From Flavobacteriales bacterium (lineage in GTDB: Bacteria; Bacteroidota; Bacteroidia; Flavobacteriales_D; Sanyastnellaceae), in NCBI GenBank assembly GCA_016722445.1, contig JADKIZ010000006.1, forward strand, positions 62,001-126,000: a stretch of DNA of 64,000 nucleotides, read 5' to 3'. Positions 16,912-25,832 of this stretch are shown here, piece after piece (the first letter of the stretch is position 1; each line of letters starts with the position of its first letter). Below the pieces are notes generated by a model. The model had not been told where the DNA came from, ran no database searches, and worked only from the letters and a program-made list of their open reading frames with translations. A program made the translations under genes and the position numbers.

Positions 16912-17859
16912 TTATTTCGTGAACTGCAGACTCGCTGAATGACCAGCTTCGTCTAAAATTCTGACAAAGTAGTTACCGCTGGTCAAGTAGTCCGCTTCCA
17001 GAGAAAGGCTGTTTTGACCTTTATTGATCTGCACTTGAGTATTGTGTACTTGCTGTCCCATCATATTATAGACTTGCAAATTGGCCTTGAATGACTGACT
17101 CGCCTGAACACTGAATACCGATTGCTCATTGATTGGGTTAGGATATACTGAAAGCGCGGCAGGAATACCACTGAGTTCATTCACATCAATGGTGATTTCA
17201 GCTACTACATTCAAGGTAAAGCCAAGTTGTGCTCCGCCTGCACCATTGAATTCGCCGCTATCATCAACTGTGAAAGTGAGGCATTGGGTATCTTCACAAT
17301 CAGTGCTACTTACTGTCAGGCAAATGGTGTATTCGCCTGTAGATTCATAGTAGTGGTTAGGATATGGCTCGGTAGAGGTAGATCCATCTCCAAAATCCCA
17401 CAGGTATGAAATGTCGGTGCCAGTGGACTGATTGATCACATAAACCATAAATGGATCGATGTTGATACTGTCATTTCCAATGGAATCATTCCAAGCCCAG
17501 AAGTATGCATTACAATCGTCAATTGGGTTGGTGTTGCAATAGGTGAGGTTAAAATTGAGGTTAACATTGTCCGGCAAATAGTATCCTTGAGTTTGTGTTT
17601 CTACAATCATTCCATTACAAGGTACTTGAACCGTCACTGACCCACTATCTGCAGGAGCGAATGTGTTGTAGAAAAACGCACCGGATGGATCGGTCATCAC
17701 AGTAACAGAAATGCTGTTATCCACAGTAATGATGACTGCAACGGAGCCAGTTGCTCCCTGAACAACGCCACTAACATTCAGGTTTCCCTGAGCAAGGGCG
17801 GTGAATCCTAGTGTTGAGAGCAAGAGAAATAATGAGTAACGAATAGCTTTCATAATCAT
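16912..17859 (-). CDS. T9SS-secreted protein with PKD domain and type A sorting domain
   Basis: The 315-residue protein carries a signal peptide (MIMKAIRYSLFLLLSTLGFTALAQ) and an N-terminal beta domain (25-110) that may be carbohydrate- or carboxypeptidase-regulatory-like. A PKD domain follows at about 145-200 ('YLWDFGDGSTSTEPYPNHYY'). The C-terminus is a T9SS type A sorting domain beginning 'LSVYPNPINEQ' and ending 'HSASLQFTK'. It should be exported across the outer membrane by the type IX system and attached to or released from the cell surface. Its binding target is unknown. It lies on the same strand as the sigma locus but separated by 126 bases. Confidence 0.88.
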   Translation of the reverse strand: MIMKAIRYSLFLLLSTLGFTALAQGNLNVSGVVQGATGSVAVIITVDNSISVTVMTDPSGAFFYNTFAPADSGSVTVQVPCNGMIVETQTQGYYLPDNVNLNFNLTYCNTNPIDDCNAYFWAWNDSIGNDSINIDPFMVYVINQSTGTDISYLWDFGDGSTSTEPYPNHYYESTGEYTICLTVSSTDCEDTQCLTFTVDDSGEFNGAGGAQLGFTLNVVAEITIDVNELSGIPAALSVYPNPINEQSVFSVQASQSFKANLQVYNMMGQQVHNTQVQINKGQNSLSLEADYLTSGNYFVRILDEAGHSASLQFTK

Positions 17860-18055
17860 AAATTTTTATTGGTTTAAACTACTACACGAAGTTCGACAGC
17901 GAAAGGTTGGGTAATGGGTGAAATTTTTTCTTTTTTCTCAAAATCATGTTGTTTGAGAAATGTGACTCGTGATGGACGTGTAATTTATGTCAAAAGGTAA
18001 CCCCCGCAGCCGCAATGGATATGACAGCGGGACGTTGATACAAAAAAGCAATACC

Positions 18056-18676
18056 ATGGCAGATCTGATTCAAGCCGAAAAAGCCGCAAAAGGCTCTAGG
18101 GCAATTCGCAGGAGACCCATGATTGATATGACTCCTATGGTGGATCTTGCGTTTCTACTCCTCACGTTTTTTGTTTTGGCAGCTACCTTAACCAAACCTA
18201 AAGTAATTGAGATCATTTATCCTGATTCCTCCGGGGAGCCAAGCCCGATCAATGAGGACGGAGCGGTTACACTTCTCCTCGGTCATTCTCGTGAACAAAC
18301 ATTCTATTATGAGGGTTTGTTTCGTGGAGATTCAACACAACTCCTTCATACCGATTTTTCTCCAAAACAATTCCGTGCATATTTGTTTCAGAGGAACGGC
18401 CATACAATTGATGAAGTCAATGTTTTGCGGAATGATTTTCAGCAGGGAAAAATATCTGGAGAAACTTTTCGAGTACAATATTCCGGCATCGTATCAGCGA
18501 AGGGGGCACCAGTAGTTATCATCAAGACATGTGAAGATACACCATATGAAAGAATCATCTCTGCGATGGATGAATTGAATCTCACAGAAATTCGAAATCG
18601 TGTCATCCAGCGAATGTCGGATGAAGAAATGACGTCAATGGAAGAATATTCTCACGAGAATCCTGAGATCAACTAG
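18056..18676 (+). CDS. Biopolymer transporter ExbD
   Basis: ExbD forms, with ExbB, the proton-driven motor that energises TonB or related periplasmic partners. The 206-residue product has a basic cytoplasmic N-terminus and one membrane helix, 'PMIDMTPMVDLAFLLLTFFVL', with the conserved motor aspartate in 'MVDLAF'. A periplasmic domain of about 150 residues follows, longer than in E. coli ExbD and typical of Bacteroidota. An alternative start at 17987 would add 23 residues; 18056 (MADLIQAEKAAKG) fits the family better. No ExbB or TonB gene is adjacent. Its stop abuts the stop of the convergent glycosyltransferase gene without a spacer. Confidence 0.88.
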   Translation: MADLIQAEKAAKGSRAIRRRPMIDMTPMVDLAFLLLTFFVLAATLTKPKVIEIIYPDSSGEPSPINEDGAVTLLLGHSREQTFYYEGLFRGDSTQLLHTDFSPKQFRAYLFQRNGHTIDEVNVLRNDFQQGKISGETFRVQYSGIVSAKGAPVVIIKTCEDTPYERIISAMDELNLTEIRNRVIQRMSDEEMTSMEEYSHENPEIN

Positions 18677-20125
18677 TTAAGTGCGTGTGGCTTTATTTAT
18701 TCGTGTGGAAATGATTTCTCCCACAAACCAAATGGCCAGTACAAGGAAGAACGGATATACCGGAACAAAGTACCGTTGTTCTATGTATCCGAGGAGGATC
18801 GCTAGAAATACTACAATTCCTATTGGTAAAAGACCAAACATGATGATTGTGCTGTTTCGTTTTATGACAGCAAAACCAAGGGCCAACAGTGCGAGTATAT
18901 TCACCAACAGTAACAAGCCGAGGAACCCGGATTTTACTGCTTTTTGAAAAATATTCATTTCAGCAAATGAAGGTCCCGGAAGATTATCGTGTCTAAATGG
19001 CAAGACGAATTGACGAAACATCAGAAGTCGTTTGATCATCCAATAATCTGCTGGATGTTCACTGACGTATGCTTTTTTAAATGCCGCACATTTTGCAAGT
19101 ACTCTTTCTCCTGCGAGATTCTTGAGTATTGAGTCTTTTTCAGACCGATATGTCACATAGTCATGTTGTAATGAGAGAATAGAATCTTGATTGCAAATTG
19201 ATGTCATGATTCCCGATCGGAATGGATAGGGTTTTTCTTGTTTATTCGGCGCACTAAACCATGCTGCTGAAGAGTTCGCGATCCAATATTGAACATCTTC
19301 ACCCCATGTGATCTGCAAATCATTGATGGCCATAAACTGTTTGGAATATGATTTCCAACAATCAGCTATCGGCTTGACCATTGGAACCAAAATATTTTCC
19401 TTACGATAATTTCGTATGACCCACCAGCCGTCAATCATCATGAATGAAATCAGAAATATAGAAGCTATCTGAATGAAGCGCAATATTTTTTTTCTTTCAA
19501 CAATGAAGAGGATCAACAACGCCACAGGAAAGCCAATGACAGCGATTTGTCGAATGAAGACCGACCATGTCAACCAAAATCCCGCATAGAAAAGTGATAT
19601 CTTTTTTTGTTGTGTGAAATAACTTGTGAAGTGATAAAGACTGAAGAGGAGGAATGATACAGAAAAACTATCAAACAACAAGACGTGATCCCAAACAGAA
19701 ACGAATGCGCTTGCTGAAAAAGTGATCGCGGTTGCATGAAATGCATATTTCCATTTGCTAATTCTTGAAGCAACAATGGAAAGAAAGTAAACGGAAATAA
19801 CCGAAAACAGAAACTGTAAAACGATAACAGCAATGTAGGCCACCTGTTTTCCAAACAACATGTAAAAGGGTGCATAAAGTGGCGCTAAACCAGGCATTCG
19901 GCACATGGTCGGATATTCTCCGGTATTCACCCACGTATCGATTGGATTGTAATAAGTGTCGGTATCGGCTAACTCAACAGCAATATGATTCTTGACAAGT
20001 CCCGCTTTCGAATAGAGGTCATAATGAATCGCCCAATAGAGAAAGAAAACAAGCTTAATGGCCAGAATGATCAACAACCACTTTCTTTTAACCCGAGTTG
20101 TGATGTGCTGATTTTCTTGCAACAT
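18677..20125 (-). CDS. Membrane glycosyltransferase, GT39/ArnT-like
   Basis: The 482-residue multi-spanning protein has about ten hydrophobic helices. The first luminal loop has an acidic pair ('ELADTDTYYNPIDTW'), as expected for polyprenyl-phosphate-sugar-dependent transferases of the GT-C fold, followed by 'MPGLAPLYAPFYMLFG', which resembles the PxxP region of GT39-like proteins. It would transfer a sugar from a lipid carrier on the periplasmic face of the inner membrane; acceptor unknown. It is the last gene of a three-gene set (deacetylase 20922, acyltransferase 20146), pointing to surface glycan or lipid decoration. Confidence 0.8.
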   Translation of the reverse strand: MLQENQHITTRVKRKWLLIILAIKLVFFLYWAIHYDLYSKAGLVKNHIAVELADTDTYYNPIDTWVNTGEYPTMCRMPGLAPLYAPFYMLFGKQVAYIAVIVLQFLFSVISVYFLSIVASRISKWKYAFHATAITFSASAFVSVWDHVLLFDSFSVSFLLFSLYHFTSYFTQQKKISLFYAGFWLTWSVFIRQIAVIGFPVALLILFIVERKKILRFIQIASIFLISFMMIDGWWVIRNYRKENILVPMVKPIADCWKSYSKQFMAINDLQITWGEDVQYWIANSSAAWFSAPNKQEKPYPFRSGIMTSICNQDSILSLQHDYVTYRSEKDSILKNLAGERVLAKCAAFKKAYVSEHPADYWMIKRLLMFRQFVLPFRHDNLPGPSFAEMNIFQKAVKSGFLGLLLLVNILALLALGFAVIKRNSTIIMFGLLPIGIVVFLAILLGYIEQRYFVPVYPFFLVLAIWFVGEIISTRINKATRT

Positions 20126-20145
20126 GCTGAACGATCTGTGTTGAT

Positions 20146-20925
20146 TTATTTTAATCCAAGTTCTTGTCTGATCTCAAGTGGAAGGCGATGAAGTTCTTCC
20201 ACTTCACCTTTCTTTCGTGCAGGAGTTCCCATGATGATACTGAGTGGTTCAAAATCTTTGGTGACAACAGTATTGGCCGCAACAAAACTCTCATGGCCGA
20301 TTCTTACGCCGGGTGAAATAACACATTGAACAGCAATCTGACAACCATGTTCAATAATAGAACCCCGCTCTGCACCGAATTTCGCCGTGACTTGTGGTCG
20401 GCGATATGCAACAGGATTTCCGTTCGTTGTGATGGTCATTGGCGCAATAAAAACGTAATCGCCAACTTCGGTACCCATACAAATGAAACTTCTGGAGTGA
20501 ATGGAGGTAAATCGGCCAATCTTCATTTTACCTTCCATTTCAACCATGGAACCGATTGATGATCCTTCTCCGATGATGGCTTTTTCGCGAATCAATGCTT
20601 TGTGATGGATGCGAACGTTTTTTGCAATGTCGGAACCAACATACAGTGTCACACCTTCGCGAATCAAGACATTTTCTCCAATTCGAAGTAGTTCATATGA
20701 AGATTCTACTCCTGCACCAGGCCTGCCTGTAAAGCCAGTGATATGCCCATATCCAAGATGACAGTTCTCTTCGATTTTAGCACCAGGACCAATGATTGTT
20801 CTGTCAATGATCGTGTTATGTCCAATGATCGAATTGTCGCCAATTTCTGCATCATCGCCTATGATGACGTTGTGACCAAAATGGACATTGAGCCCAATTT
20901 TTGCTTTAGGTGAAATGAAACTCAT
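20146..20925 (-). CDS. Hexapeptide-repeat transferase (LpxA-like fold)
   Basis: The 259-residue protein is built of left-handed beta-helix hexapeptide repeats through most of its length: 'AKIGLNVHFGHNVIIGDDAEIGDNSIIGHNTII', later 'IREKAIIGEGSSIGS' and 'VISPGVRIGHESFVAANTVVTKD'. A C-terminal 'IIMGTPARKKGEV' is typical of acyl- or acetyltransferases acting on sugar nucleotides or lipid A. An aromatic acceptor loop ('TTNGNPVAYRRPQV') interrupts the helix and may hold the active site. It probably acylates a sugar used by the neighbouring glycosyltransferase. It overlaps the upstream deacetylase gene by four bases (ATGA), so the two are translationally coupled. Confidence 0.85.
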   Translation of the reverse strand: MSFISPKAKIGLNVHFGHNVIIGDDAEIGDNSIIGHNTIIDRTIIGPGAKIEENCHLGYGHITGFTGRPGAGVESSYELLRIGENVLIREGVTLYVGSDIAKNVRIHHKALIREKAIIGEGSSIGSMVEMEGKMKIGRFTSIHSRSFICMGTEVGDYVFIAPMTITTNGNPVAYRRPQVTAKFGAERGSIIEHGCQIAVQCVISPGVRIGHESFVAANTVVTKDFEPLSIIMGTPARKKGEVEELHRLPLEIRQELGLK

Positions 20926-21704
20926 AGTGAAGACAAATAAAGTTCCGCAATTTCACTTGCGGTATAAGATGGAAGATTATTGATGCGAAGATGTTCCAGA
21001 ATACCCTTGAAAAATGAATTCACACCTGTGCCAATATTGGTGTAGGGAATCAATTCTTGTTGTGTAAGCTCATTCAGTGGTCTGTTGCGACAAAGATCCC
21101 TTTTTACATTTTCATATCTGGTAAAATCATCTTCATTCAATCCAACATACATGGGGTGAAAATTGAACATTTTGATCCCATGAACATGGATGTTTGAATC
21201 CGATGAATTCCACGATTTTCCCGGACGAAGACATTCCACATCGTCTTCCCAAAAGAATGGAATACGAACCAGAGGAATGGCTGCGGCACTATGGCAGAGC
21301 GTATGTGGTATCAAGTTAGGAGTGAAAGGGAGAAACAAAGAACAATCCACTCGAATATCAAAATTCTTGCGCATCATCCACATCAATCTAGAATTCTGAT
21401 GCAGTGCATGTGTTCTCACTGCTTTCGCTCCAGGCACCAGTTCCATGCAATGCTTCATCACGGCCTCTTCAGAATTTCCATGGGTTGAGCCAGGTAGAAA
21501 ATTAGGATGAATACCCAGTTCAAAAAGGTGATTGGATTTCAACCTGTCGATAGCCGGCGACGCATGTGTAATGAACCAAGTGCATTTGACACCAGCAGCT
21601 GTAAATGCATCTGCCATATAGTCGATCATATAATCCGGTGCCCAATCGACATCTACGGTGAAAGCAAAAAAGTTGAATGTTGGGGCAGAATCAGCTTTAG
21701 TCAT
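20922..21704 (-). CDS. Polysaccharide deacetylase-like protein, WbmS-type
   Basis: The 260-residue cytoplasmic protein resembles NodB-fold deacetylases of the WbmS type linked to surface polysaccharide loci. Motif 1 is 'FTVDVDWAPDYM' with paired aspartates, motif 2 is 'FELGIHPNFLPG' with the metal histidine, and 'MFNFHPMYVGL' supplies a further histidine. It would remove acetyl groups from an amino sugar precursor; substrate not known. It starts a three-gene operon with the hexapeptide transferase and the membrane glycosyltransferase. A TACATTTG -7-like element (minus strand, 21736-21743) lies about 30 bases upstream of the ATG. Confidence 0.75.
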   Translation of the reverse strand: MTKADSAPTFNFFAFTVDVDWAPDYMIDYMADAFTAAGVKCTWFITHASPAIDRLKSNHLFELGIHPNFLPGSTHGNSEEAVMKHCMELVPGAKAVRTHALHQNSRLMWMMRKNFDIRVDCSLFLPFTPNLIPHTLCHSAAAIPLVRIPFFWEDDVECLRPGKSWNSSDSNIHVHGIKMFNFHPMYVGLNEDDFTRYENVKRDLCRNRPLNELTQQELIPYTNIGTGVNSFFKGILEHLRINNLPSYTASEIAELYLSSL

Positions 21705-21787
21705 ATTTGATTGAATGACGCATGTATAAGGCGCGCAAATGTAATGACAGCAAGCTTCGCCTTCATGATTTCAGTGGAATGCGGGGG

Positions 21788-22288
21788 TTATCTTTTGAAA
21801 ACCGGAACTGTGCTGCATGGCTCACCAAACATGATGCTTTTTGCAACAGGTTGTAGTTTGTTGAGCAAATCAACGTAGGCCGAAACGGGAACGGGTTTAT
21901 TGCTGCAGCCCTTGATCACAACCCTTTTGTCGCGGTAATTTTCTATTTCCAGTTTTGAAATGATCTCGCGATAATTGATTTCCTCCAACGTGATCAAAGT
22001 CCCGAAGATCGTTTTCCGTGAGATTCCATTCAATGCGGATGCAACGAGCATAAATGCCCAATTGGGAACAATAGCATCTACCGAGCAATACACGGCCACA
22101 TAAGCATCGCGATATTGTTCCCAAGAATGTGTTTTGATCCATTCGCGAAAATCCTTTTCACGAAGTGCTAATCCTTGCCAAAGTTGATTCGCGATATCAA
22201 TACACACCCTGTCACCTGTCGGATACCAGTCTTCCAGATCAAGCGTGATCAACCCGCTAGCAGCAACTTTATTGATGATTTCTGACAT
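21788..22288 (-). CDS. DUF2480 family protein
   Basis: A 166-residue protein found across Bacteroidota with no known function. Recognisable stretches are 'GLITLDLEDWYPTGDRV', 'YVAVYCSVDAIVPNWAFM' and the C-terminal 'VVIKGCSNKPVPVSAYVDLLNKLQPVAKSIMFGEPCSTVP', where three cysteines and the GEPCS motif are conserved in the family as I recall it. No signal peptide or membrane segment. It lies downstream of the PurF-type gene on the same strand, 46 bases away. A TAAATTTG element (minus strand, 22302-22309) sits just before the start and may give it its own promoter. Confidence 0.85.
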   Translation of the reverse strand: MSEIINKVAASGLITLDLEDWYPTGDRVCIDIANQLWQGLALREKDFREWIKTHSWEQYRDAYVAVYCSVDAIVPNWAFMLVASALNGISRKTIFGTLITLEEINYREIISKLEIENYRDKRVVIKGCSNKPVPVSAYVDLLNKLQPVAKSIMFGEPCSTVPVFKR

Positions 22289-22334
22289 GATGAATGAAAA
22301 CCAAATTTATGAAAGGAATCTGCGAAAGGTCGAA

Positions 22335-24239
22335 TTAATAAGCCCTTTCGTTTTTACCGCGCATATAATTGATGAATGCTTTATTCACCACTTTGTTTCC
22401 GCCCGGCGTTGGATAATGTCCTGTGAAATACCAATCTCCATGATGATCCGGACACGCATCGTGCAGGCCTTCAATCGTTTGGAATAAAACTTCTACCGAA
22501 GCAGCGGTTTCTGAAGGTGTAACCAATTCTGCAATTCTTTTGGAAATTTCTTCCGTGGTGAATGGCGCATATACTTCACGAACATAATTCTTGACCGTCT
22601 CTTTGGGCGCATTCTCCTGATCGAGACATTTGCGCAGAATCACGTCCATATGATGTTCGTATAATCCTCTTTCTTTCAGAAGACTTACTGCCGCTTGAAA
22701 TGCGATGAAGTCGCCAAGTTTGGCCATATCAATACCATAACAATCGGGATATCTGATTTGAGGTGCCGATGAGACAATGATGATTTTTTTTGGACCTAGT
22801 CGATCAAGCATTTTGATGATCGATTTTTTGAGGGTTGTACCTCTCACAATAGAATCGTCGATCACCACGAGTGTATCAATATCGCGTTTTACGGCTCCAT
22901 GTGTGGTGTCGTAAACGTGCGACACCATCTCGTCTCTTGCGCTGTCTTGCGTAATAAATGTTCTTAGTTTGACATCCTTGATCGCAATTTTCTCAAGACG
23001 AGCTCTTCTCCGCAAGATGCGCTCCAGATCATCTGAGGTCACATTCGGACCAAGTGCGAGAATTTCTGAAATTTTATTGTCGTTCAGATAATCCTCGAGA
23101 GCTTTCATCATTCCGTAAAAAGCAATTTCAGCTGTATTGGGAATGAAAGAAAAAACAGTGTTCTCAAGGTCGTGATTCACTGATTTGAGAACCAGCGGCA
23201 CGATGTTTTTACCGAGATTTTGCCGCTCGCGATAGATGTCTTGGTCGTTACCGCGAGAAAAATATATTCGCTCGAATGAGCAAGATTTTTTTTCTTGTGG
23301 CTCACGTATTTTTTTCAATGCAGAACTACCATCTTTTTTGATGATGTAAGCATGACCAGGTTCAAGTTCTTTGATTTTTTCCGCTGGAATATTGAAAGCA
23401 GATTGAATAGGTGGTCTTTCACTTGCCACAACACAAATCTCATCATCTTCATACCAATAGGCTGGCCTGATGCCATTCGGGTCACGAAGCACAAAGGCGT
23501 CTCCGTGGCCGACCAATCCTGCTATCGCATATCCACCATCGAAATCGCGTGTTGCTCTTGCGAGTACCCGCTGTAAATCGATATGCCTTGAAATTCTCTC
23601 TGTGATTTGAATATTGTTGTAGCCTTGTTTTTTATAATGATCGAAAAGCTCCTGATTTTCCTCATCGAGAAAATGGCCAATCTTTTCCATCACAGTTACA
23701 GTATCAGCTTTTTCTTTTGGATGTTGACCGAGGTCGATGAGCAATTGAAACAACTCGTCTACATTAGTCATGTTGAAATTGCCCGCCACAACCAAATTCC
23801 TGGTCATCCAATTGTTTTGTCGAAGAAAGGGGTGACAATTTTCAATGCTGTTCCCGCCATATGTACCATAACGCAAATGACCCAGAAAAACCTCACCCGT
23901 GAAGGCATAGTTTTCTTTTAAATACGCAGCATCTCGTAGTTTTTCTGGTTGGCTTTTTTCCAATTCAGCAAAACGAGACATCACGCGCGAGAACACGTCA
24001 CGTATGGGCTGTTGATCATTGCTGCGAATCCTGCTGATGTATTTCTTCCCTGGAGAAACATCTAATTTGATGTTGGCCAAACCTGCACCGTCTTGTCCGC
24101 GATTGTGCTCTTTCTCCATCAACAAATACATTTTGTTGAGGCCGTAAAATGCAGTGCCGTATTTCTCGGTGTAAAACTGAAGTGGTTGTTTCAGTCGGAG
24201 GAGTGCTATACCGCACTCGTGCTTGATGCTGTCACTCAT
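22335..24239 (-). CDS. Amidophosphoribosyltransferase, long Bacteroidota form (PurF-type)
   Basis: The 634-residue protein combines an N-terminal glutamine amidotransferase of the Ntn type with a C-terminal phosphoribosyltransferase domain, the architecture of PurF, which makes phosphoribosylamine from PRPP and glutamine. The likely nucleophile is C9 in 'HECGIALLRL' after a short propeptide. 'NRGQDGAGLA' and 'LGHLRYGTYGG' form the glutaminase site, and the PRPP loop is 'VVIDDSIVRGTTLKKS' at about 458-473. It is some 130 residues longer than E. coli PurF. Bacteroidota often carry this long form alongside a normal PurF, so its role as the committed purine enzyme is likely but not certain. The frame is open upstream to 24329; the start at 24239 (MSDSIKHECG) is chosen from the family. 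Confidence 0.85.
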   Translation of the reverse strand: MSDSIKHECGIALLRLKQPLQFYTEKYGTAFYGLNKMYLLMEKEHNRGQDGAGLANIKLDVSPGKKYISRIRSNDQQPIRDVFSRVMSRFAELEKSQPEKLRDAAYLKENYAFTGEVFLGHLRYGTYGGNSIENCHPFLRQNNWMTRNLVVAGNFNMTNVDELFQLLIDLGQHPKEKADTVTVMEKIGHFLDEENQELFDHYKKQGYNNIQITERISRHIDLQRVLARATRDFDGGYAIAGLVGHGDAFVLRDPNGIRPAYWYEDDEICVVASERPPIQSAFNIPAEKIKELEPGHAYIIKKDGSSALKKIREPQEKKSCSFERIYFSRGNDQDIYRERQNLGKNIVPLVLKSVNHDLENTVFSFIPNTAEIAFYGMMKALEDYLNDNKISEILALGPNVTSDDLERILRRRARLEKIAIKDVKLRTFITQDSARDEMVSHVYDTTHGAVKRDIDTLVVIDDSIVRGTTLKKSIIKMLDRLGPKKIIIVSSAPQIRYPDCYGIDMAKLGDFIAFQAAVSLLKERGLYEHHMDVILRKCLDQENAPKETVKNYVREVYAPFTTEEISKRIAELVTPSETAASVEVLFQTIEGLHDACPDHHGDWYFTGHYPTPGGNKVVNKAFINYMRGKNERAY

Positions 24240-24406
24240 ACCAGGTGCGCCCTGTTTATTGACGAGTCCAATTTTTTGAGGCCGCAAAAATACGCCTATC
24301 ATGACCTGTTTCAAATTAAACAGGATCAAGGAATGAATTTTTTTTGATTGATTTTGTGCAATTGTGATCAGACCGGCTTCTTAATATCAAACAAGTTGAT
24401 AAAACA

Positions 24407-25147
24407 ATGTTTATGAAAAAACAAATCATCTGCACCGCACTCGCAGTATTTGTTGTTATCTGCACCTCGGCCCAAGGCTTAGGTGAAATTCAGGGCAAAG
24501 TTCTGGATGGTGAAGGGTTGGCGGCAATTGGCGCCTATGTTCAGGCAAGTAATGGTATTGAATCCGCTACAGGAGTCACAAACGTAGACGGCCGTTATAG
24601 GATCAATCATTTAAGGCCTGGGAAGTATGATCTGATGATCACGATGAATGGAATGGATACAATCAGGCACTTTAATGTCACCGTTGATCCTGAACAAATA
24701 TCATTTGTGCCGGAAATCACTATCCTGCCTTATAGTGGATCGAGTTATACCACTGGGACCGTTCAAGTTGATGGTATTCGCGACCCGCTCATACACAAGG
24801 ACGCTGAACACATTCAAACCTGGAGGTCGGAGGACATCAAACACTTGCCGACGGCACATGGAGGAAAGATTGCCAATATTGTACAGAGCATGTCTTCCGA
24901 CATCAAACCTTCCAGTGAAGGCAGCGGAATGTCGATTCGTGGAAGTAGGGAAGGAGGCACATTGATTTATGTGGATGGCGTGAAAATTCGCAACTCGGAT
25001 ATTTCTGTGCCAGCAAGCGGCATCAGTTCTGTTTCGGTTTATACCGCTGGAGTTCCTGCGAAATATGGCGACACGACCAGCGGAGTAATTCTGGTTAATA
25101 CCAAGAGCTATACCGAAGAGTATTACAAGAAGTTGGCAGCGGAGTAA
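24407..25147 (+). CDS. Carboxypeptidase-regulatory-like plus TonB plug domain, no barrel
   Basis: The 246-residue secreted protein starts with a signal peptide (ending CTSAQ). A CarboxypepD_reg-like domain follows at about 26-105 ('GEIQGKVLDGEGLAAIGAYVQ...GVTNVDGRYRINHLRPGKYDL'), then a region like the plug domain of SusC/TonB-dependent receptors ('GGKIANIVQSMSSDIKPSSEGSGMSIRGSREGGTLIYVDGVKI...SSVSVYTAGVPAKYGDTTSGVILVNTK'). A receptor would continue with a 22-strand barrel, but this frame ends with a normal stop and a hairpin terminator. It therefore seems to be a free periplasmic plug-like protein. It stands next to an ECF sigma/anti-sigma pair, which hints at signalling. Confidence 0.82.
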   Translation: MFMKKQIICTALAVFVVICTSAQGLGEIQGKVLDGEGLAAIGAYVQASNGIESATGVTNVDGRYRINHLRPGKYDLMITMNGMDTIRHFNVTVDPEQISFVPEITILPYSGSSYTTGTVQVDGIRDPLIHKDAEHIQTWRSEDIKHLPTAHGGKIANIVQSMSSDIKPSSEGSGMSIRGSREGGTLIYVDGVKIRNSDISVPASGISSVSVYTAGVPAKYGDTTSGVILVNTKSYTEEYYKKLAAE

Positions 25148-25202
25148 TAAAAACGTTCATTACAAACAGTTCATAATTTCGTTAGGTTAGGAAAAACCAA
25201 CC

Positions 25203-25242
25203 AAGGGGTCGTTGGGCAAACGTGACCGCGACCCTTCTTTTT
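25203..25242 (+). terminator. Hairpin terminator after plug protein gene
   Basis: AAGGGGTCG (25203-25211) pairs with CGACCCTT (25229-25236) with one bulged G, followed by CTTTTT. It separates the plug gene from the sigma gene, so the two are probably transcribed separately. Confidence 0.6.
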
Positions 25243-25256
25243 AAATTTGAAGGAAA

Positions 25257-25832
25257 TTGTTTTTTAGAAAAAAAATATCAAATCATACCGACATGGAGCT
25301 TCTCGAAAAATATCGGGAAGAATTGAAACCTGTCTGGTTGGGCGAGCTATACAATCGGTATAGTCACCTCGTATTTGGTTTGTGTTTGAAATATTTGAAG
25401 GATGATGAAAACGCCCGCGATGCTGTGTTGGCCATTTTCGAAAAACTCATCACCGATTTGAAAACCCGTGAAGTAGCCACGTTTCAACATTGGTTGTACG
25501 CAGTGAGCAGGAATTATTGCCTTGAAGTGCTTCGTTCCAAAGGCAGAGAAGAAAAAAGAAGATATGTCTACCATGCCGAAAACTCTGTTGGCATGATGGA
25601 AGAGTCGGAAATCATCAGCATTGCAGAGTTGAAGGAAGCCGGATTGAAACGATTGGAACAAGCTATTTCAAGACTGAACCTCGACCAGCGACAATGCGTT
25701 GAAATGTTTTATCTGGAAGAAAAGAGTTATAAAGAAATCACTGAAACCACTGGATATACAATAGGAGAAGTAAAATCACATTTGCAGAATGGCCGGCGAA
25801 ACCTGCGTATTCTGCTTACATCGAACAAATGA
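25257..25832 (+). CDS. RNA polymerase ECF sigma-70 factor
   Basis: The 191-residue sigma factor has region 2 ('LGELYNRYSHLVFGLCLKYLKDDENARDAVLAIFEKLITDL...FQHWLYAVSRNYCLEVLRSK') and region 4 ('LNLDQRQCVEMFYLEEKSYKEITETTGYTIGEVKSHLQNGRRNL'). The start is uncertain. A TTG at 25257 keeps 'FFRKKISNHTD', which matches relatives, but a TAAATTTG -7-like element at 25242-25249 would leave almost no leader, and the ATG at 25293 is an alternative. The stop overlaps the start of the next gene by four bases (ATGA), indicating translational coupling with a probable anti-sigma protein. Confidence 0.92.
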   Translation: MFFRKKISNHTDMELLEKYREELKPVWLGELYNRYSHLVFGLCLKYLKDDENARDAVLAIFEKLITDLKTREVATFQHWLYAVSRNYCLEVLRSKGREEKRRYVYHAENSVGMMEESEIISIAELKEAGLKRLEQAISRLNLDQRQCVEMFYLEEKSYKEITETTGYTIGEVKSHLQNGRRNLRILLTSNK

